From the NCBI RefSeq assembly GCF_010389155.1, contig NC_057769.1, positions 17,050,735-17,114,734 on the forward strand: a DNA stretch of 64,000 bases, read 5' to 3'. Origin of the DNA: Erigeron canadensis (taxonomy: Eukaryota > Streptophyta > Magnoliopsida > Asterales > Asteraceae). The notes beneath the pieces were generated by a model, which saw only the letters and a program-made list of their open reading frames with translations, made no database searches and was not told where the DNA came from. Numbering within the stretch: position 1 is the first letter of the stretch; the number at the start of each line of letters is the position of its first letter. Below are positions 58,892 through 64,000 of the stretch, piece after piece. A program made the position numbers and the translations under genes.

Positions 58892-61800
58892 AATGTCTTA
58901 TTCATCATTTTCATCTCAATCTGTTAGTAACTCAAACAATAATAATAATGATTCTTCTTCGAATCTGGGTTTCAACACCCAGCTCCGGTAAGCGCGATCA
59001 AGCTTCAACCCTATGTTGTGGGTTCTGATGTGGTTGTTAGCCCGGCTGATCTTGATACTGGTAAAATCAAGATCGTCAACCCTATGTTGTGGGTCCATCC
59101 TGGGCAGAAGGTTATGATGAAATTATGTCCTTCTTATGGCATCATCCATTTGGCAAGATGTTGATTGAAAAGCCAGATGTGGTGTACCAGGACATGCTCT
59201 GCGAATTTTGGGCGAGCTGTGTGGTGGGTCAGACGAAGAAAGGACATGCCGTAATTCGAGGCACGATCCTTATTGGTAAGAAACAGGTATTTATTACTTT
59301 AAGAAGACTTAGGTCTGCTTTTGAACTGTCTTATATGCCTGAAGATGATTATGAAAATATCATTCCTCACACTGAAGCCAAAAATATTTTACCCATTTGT
59401 GGATATTTTGGTCCATTGGCTTCAATGGTAAAAATGAAATATTTAACTACCATTTGGAATTATCTTCTTAGTACTTTAAGTAAATCATTACAAATGAAGG
59501 CAGGCAGTTTTGATCAACCTAATGTCCTCGAATTACAACTTTTTCGTTCCTTGGTCACTATGACCAGAGTAGATTATGCAGGACTTATTTTTGGAGACTT
59601 AGTTGGCCGAGTTAACAATAAGACTTTTACCATACCTTATGGTAGAATTCTTGGACTCATCATCGAAGCAATTGTTGATGGGGACTTCAGTTTGGCCACT
59701 GGCCAGACTGTGGAATGCAAGGCCATTAATACTAATATTTTCAACAGTCCCAAGGTAACTGCGCAGGGATTAACCCCAGCAATGCAGATTTACCTTGATT
59801 TTTTCAGGCAAAGAGAAAGGGAACAACAAGAATTGGAGGAAGTTGTCTCTCCTTCGACGCGATCTGAGTCTGACACTCAATCTGCTAATCAGGAGAGTCA
59901 AGGTACACAATCTCTTAAACCCTTAAACTCTTCCAAATCTACTTCTTCTTCATCTTCTGAGGGTGAAGAGTTGGCCACATCATCAGCCACTCTAGCCACA
60001 CCCTCATCCACCATTTTCAAATCCGCCTCCAAAAGACCCATTGTTGAGGATTTAGTACCCCTCAATGTATACAAAAAGAAAAGATCCAAAAGGAATATAT
60101 CAGGTTTAGGGGTTGACAAAAGAACCTTTAAAAGTTAAAGTCTCCCAAGGTGCATTGGAAGCTGAGGAACGTTCCCAAGCTGACTTTGCCACCCAAGCTG
60201 ATAGACCGATTTCACCACACCCATCTGCAGTCTCCCAAAAAAGTGTCGATGAATTAGAGGAAGCAACTACTTTTGTCCAACCCTCCAAACAGGGTGAAGA
60301 CATTGAAACAAAGACCTCCTCCCAAGGTCATACTGTGAGTCCACCCATTTTACCATCATCAGCCTCCCAAAAGGTTGATGATATCATTAAAGAGACAACA
60401 TTGGATCCAGCCCAGATCCAAATAGAGTCAGAGTCTGTGCACATTATACCTGAGGATGATCAGCCAAAGGATGCAAGTATTGAACGCCTTAGTGACACTG
60501 CTTGTATTCCCCAAGCTGGTCAGACTCCTTCTCTATTACACTCTGAGTCTACACAGGCTGTACAGGCCTCAAAAATTCTTCCCAGTGATACCTTGGTGAC
60601 ACAACACACCTTGGTTGAGGGGCAATCTGATTTACAACTCATTACACCTGCAGGGTCTGTTTTTGCATCTGTCCTTGGACAGAGGGATCCTGTAGGTTAC
60701 ATGGCTCTCTTTAGGGAGGTCATCCTAGCCCCTTGTGCAGCAAAGGGAACCATTGATGGTCCTCACGATGTCAATGAGAACATAGTCACTATCTTCGGAA
60801 GTGACTCTTCATTCGATGATGTGCTTGCCCATCCATCCTCAATGGATGCTCTGATGGAAGATGCCAGTGGATATATTGATCAAAATCAAGATCAACAAAT
60901 TCCCACTACCCCACAATCTGAATTACAAGTCAATCCTTCTCAGATTGTTCAGCACAACATCATTTCTGAAAGATCTGCTCATGAGACTCACTCTCATGAG
61001 AAAGTTAGCCAAAACTCTCCTCAACTCCACCCCTTTCTAAATGAGCCCAACGACCCTAATGTTAAGGATTGCAGTCTGCCTCCTAAGGAGCCAGTGGTTG
61101 AAAAACCAACTGCAAGTTCTTCCCAAGCTGCCAATATCTTATTTTTAGTTTTAGTAAATCAGCTCACTGATTTTATGTCAACCTCTAAGGTTGAAAATTC
61201 AAAGTTGGTTAAAGGCTTGGTCAAGATCCAAAAGGATCGGGAATTGACTGGTAAGAAGGTGGAGAAGCTGTGCAAAGATCAAAAACAATTGGAAGAAAAG
61301 ATGATAAAGGCACTTGAGGTGATGGAGAAGAAGCACAGCAAGCTGACAGAGTCCCTTGATGGTTTGACAAAGGCCATCAATGAACAAAATGAAGTAACCA
61401 AGAGAACTCTGGGTCAGTTTGAACAGTCAGCCACAAAATTCACAAGAGATGTTTCTATTGAGCTCAAAAATGCAAACAAGTCACAAGCTGACTTTAAAAT
61501 AGAGCTGGTAGAGATAGCCAAAAGTATGAAGTCCAATATGAGGCTCCTTCATGATGACAATGCTGATCTTCATAGAGCATGAGCAGCTAGCAATTTCAGA
61601 ATGGATGTATTGAATACTAGATTGAGTGGAGTATTTGCAACCCCAGTCAGCTCCTTCCCTAGTGATGATGACAAAAAGGGGGAGAAGACAAATGAAGAAA
61701 TGACTTAGCCAAACTGAAAGCTAAGCAAAACCATGCAAGAGCTCAAAGGAATGCCTTGGATAGGAGAATGGTGGTGTTTGGTTCTGCTGAAAAGATAAAA

Positions 61801-63142
61801 ATGCCAGAGTCTGAGTCTGGTGGTGAAAAATCTGAAGGAAAGAATGAGGAAGCTGTTAGGAGATGTGATAATGCTGAGGGGAAGGAAACTGATAATGTGA
61901 TGAATGTTGTTGGAGAGATAAGGAAGGAATTTAATGAAGGAGATGATGTAGAGGAAGGAAAGTCTTCGCAATCTGTCCCTGCACAAGCTATCCCAGCTTC
62001 CAAAGAAGTTGTAGTTGATGATTCAACTTCTAGTGATGACACAACCACTTTGAGTCATTTTATGATAAAGAAAAGAGTATCTGGTGAAGGCTCAAGTGTT
62101 GTAAAGGTCTTGACTCAAGAAGAAAAAGACTGGGAGTTTGCTATAGAGAGAGCTCAAGAGATGAATGTATCCATCAAGGATGCATACAAGATCATTGTGG
62201 AAGACAGGATGGAAAGATTGAAGCTGACAGCTCTTGAGTCTGATCATGAACTGGCAAAAGCACTTCAAGAACAATTTAACAAAGAAGATGAAAAAGCATT
62301 GCCAGTTGTAGGATCTAAGAGAAAGGCAACAGAGAAAAGGAAGATGGTAGTTCACTCCAAACCATCTCAGAATAATTAAAGATGTTTGGGAGAGTTCAAA
62401 TGCTCATGCTAGATGGGAAGCTGTGGATATCAAGAAAACTAAAGAAAGATTGAATCATAGAAAGTATCCACAGACCATCCTTCAGGTTATACTAAAAAGA
62501 AGGAAGAATCAATCCACACCAAGCATCAGATATACTAGAGAAGGGTATGAAAATACTAGGGAAACCTATGATCTTAACAATTTGTTTGATCTAGGTTATA
62601 CTGAGTGGGTTAAACTACATGATATTATTTACAAACAAACCAGTATTGAACCAAGATACTATGATATCTCAAGTCTTCCAAGGCCAAGATACTATGAGAT
62701 GAAAGAAGAAAAGAAAAAGATCAAAGCATGTCAAGCTTGATGGTCCTAAAGGTGATCACACAGATTTCATAAAGAATTCGAACCCTTCAGAATTTCTTGA
62801 GCAATTGGCACCTAAAGCTCTAGACAGTCTTCTTAGTCATCTAAATTTGTCTCTACTTTCTGAAGTGCAAAATGCTAAGTGTGGATTGCACATTACTGAA
62901 CCTGAACATGGGATGTATTTTGCAAATGCAAGAGGGCAACTAGTCTTTCACAGAACTGCTGAAATCAAACAGGTACCTACAATGCACCTATTCACCTTGT
63001 ACAGAATTTGTGTTAATTTTACTGAACAAGGTAATGGGTAAGAGCAGTTTCTGATTGACGAAGGTCTAGATAGGAAGGTTGATGTAACAATTGCCCCTTC
63101 ATTTGAAGTTAAACAAGAAACTTTAGATATCTTAGGAGGTTA
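58892..63142 (+). pseudogene. Element D extra 3' gene
   Basis: Starts at the ATG at 58892 (Ser/Asn-rich) and soon shifts frame. The N-terminal domain in 59089-60138 has VYQDMLCEFWASC, LRRLRSAFELSYMPEDD and SFDQPNVLELQLFRSLVTMTRVDYAGLIFGDL, matching A, B and C. Then a Ser/Pro-rich section (60113-61100) and a coiled coil (61130-61560). Next are 61756-62379, with EEKDWEFAIERAQE and an NLS-like SKRKATEKRK, and the C-terminal segment (LFDLGYTEWVKLHDIIYKQ, 62423-62740), which carries on in pieces to 63142. At least four frame changes. Function unknown. Confidence 0.72.
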
Positions 63143-63357
63143 AGTATTTTGTTTGTATTATATTTATCATTATTCTCCTTTGTAATGTTCATTGTATATA
63201 TTCAATCAGTTTTCTTGATATAACTTCTAGCCTGATTAAAAAGAACCCAAAAGATTCAAAGGGTCAAAATCTGTTAGCAATATTTTACTTTGATTCTTTG
63301 TAAGTTGATAGTTAAAAAAAGTGTAAAAGGTTTTGTCGTCATCAAATAGGGGGAGAT
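63143..63357 (+). other. Element D 3' non-coding end and polypurine tract
   Basis: AT-rich sequence ending in AATAGGGGGAGAT immediately before the 3' LTR. Confidence 0.7.
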
Positions 63358-64000
63358 TGTTAACTCGTGTAAGTCTTTTTGGTTCTTATGTAGTAATCTG
63401 GGTCAGATTATGCTGACACAGCTTGTGATCTGAGAATGACCCAGATTACGCTTCATACTTTATAATTATAATATCTTATGGAAGCAAGTGTTGTTCAAGC
63501 TGCATCAAATGGTAACAACATTCAATCCAAGTCTAAGAGGAGGATTGAAGATAGAAGATCAAGTTGTTGGTGGAAGACAGCTTGGGATTAGCAGTCAGCT
63601 TGGAAACACTTAGACAGATTTGCTCTTGACAAACGAGCAATTTGTGTGTGATAATCAAGTGAAGATTACAACCTGGATTTATTGATGAAGAAGTATGACG
63701 TGACAAGGAAGATTCCTAAAATCTAGGTTGGTGGTTTAGTTACATATGTGTGTCCATACTCTCATTGGACGATCAAAATATCGTGCTACAGGTTTGGGAC
63801 CACAAGTACGATGAAGGCATGTTCTAATATTCCTTTGATCGTCCAACAAAATTCTTATACGTGGCTTATTTGGACACCAAGAGAGACTGAATCTTTTGCC
63901 TATAAAAGCTACAATCCTTGAAGGCATATGTGTGACATTCCTTTGAATCATTCTTCACTAAAGTTCTCTCTGCTCTTACACACAGCTTAGCTTGTGAGAA
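63358..64000 (+). repeat. Element D 3' LTR, truncated by the window end
   Basis: Starts TGTTAACTCGTGTAAG. Uninterrupted across the site where element A sits in the 5' LTR (ATGGTAACAACATTC at about 63509-63523), which proves the nesting. TATA box CCTATAAAAGC near 63899. About 345 bp of the expected length lie outside the window. Confidence 0.88.

Larger units (their letters stand above)
17073..64000 (+). mobile_element. Element D: Ty1/copia (Sirevirus-like) retrotransposon, incomplete at window end
   Basis: The 5' LTR is split into 17073-17233 and 51980-52810 by element A; the 3' LTR starts at 63358 and runs off the window. A primer-binding site follows the 5' LTR at 52811 (TGGTATCAGAGCAGG, initiator-tRNA-Met type), and a purine tract AGGGGGAGA precedes the 3' LTR. 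The internal order is gag, PR, INT, RT, RNaseH, then a long extra gene. In the first 160 bp the LTRs differ at about six positions. All genes are broken, and the RT box is YVVD, so it cannot move on its own. Confidence 0.85.

Overview
The window is nuclear DNA from a eudicot plant. I infer an asterid, perhaps Asteraceae, from the look of the retroelements; nothing here proves it. Signs of a plant nuclear genome are an intron-rich gene with GT..AG junctions, a decayed chloroplast DNA insertion, a tRNA-derived SINE, MITEs, an L1-type LINE and many Ty1/copia LTR retrotransposons.

Region 1 (1-13.4 kb). After about 2.2 kb of AT-rich upstream DNA lies the only host gene I can support: an eight-exon, + strand gene for an AGD12/AGD13-type ARF GTPase-activating protein (zinc-finger ARF-GAP plus C2 domain, 332 codons, 2697-12647). 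Its 5.25-kb first intron has collected a short inverted-repeat element, a SINE with target duplication, a ~2.2-kb plastid fragment (part of ndhA, ndhH, rps15, all broken), a second SINE piece, a long-armed foldback element and two more MITEs. Introns 2 and 6 also hold foldback MITEs.

Region 2 (13.4-16.3 kb). A decayed minus-strand L1-type LINE, interrupted by a CCGGTTT-rich hAT-like insert and cut at 16320 by an LTR.

Region 3 (16.3-64 kb). A five-level nest of LTR elements. E (+, only 752 bp of LTR seen) sits in the LINE. D (+, 17073 to beyond 64000) sits in E's LTR. A (+, 17234-51979) sits in D's 5' LTR. B (-, 18665-41199) sits in A's gag. C (+, 20363-30851) sits in B's 3' gene. D, A and B are Ty1/copia elements of Sirevirus-like type: long gag with C-terminal coiled coil, PR-INT-RT-RNaseH, then a long extra gene downstream of pol. 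All three are broken by stops, frameshifts and deletions. C is youngest by eye (LTRs differ at 3 of about 281 positions, 5-bp target duplication AGTTT). It has no pol, only a coiled-coil gag-like ORF and a roughly 1,590-codon homologue of the extra 3' gene.

Best candidates for something new: the 3' gene family shared by A, B, C and D (N-terminal globular domain with an 'EFW'-type motif, coiled coil, conserved C-terminal segment, basic NLS-like tail, no obvious membrane anchor), and in element C two clusters of a near-perfect ~26-bp palindrome, one before each ORF. Coordinates of element ends were read by eye from terminal repeats; function statements for the retroelement extra genes are inference.
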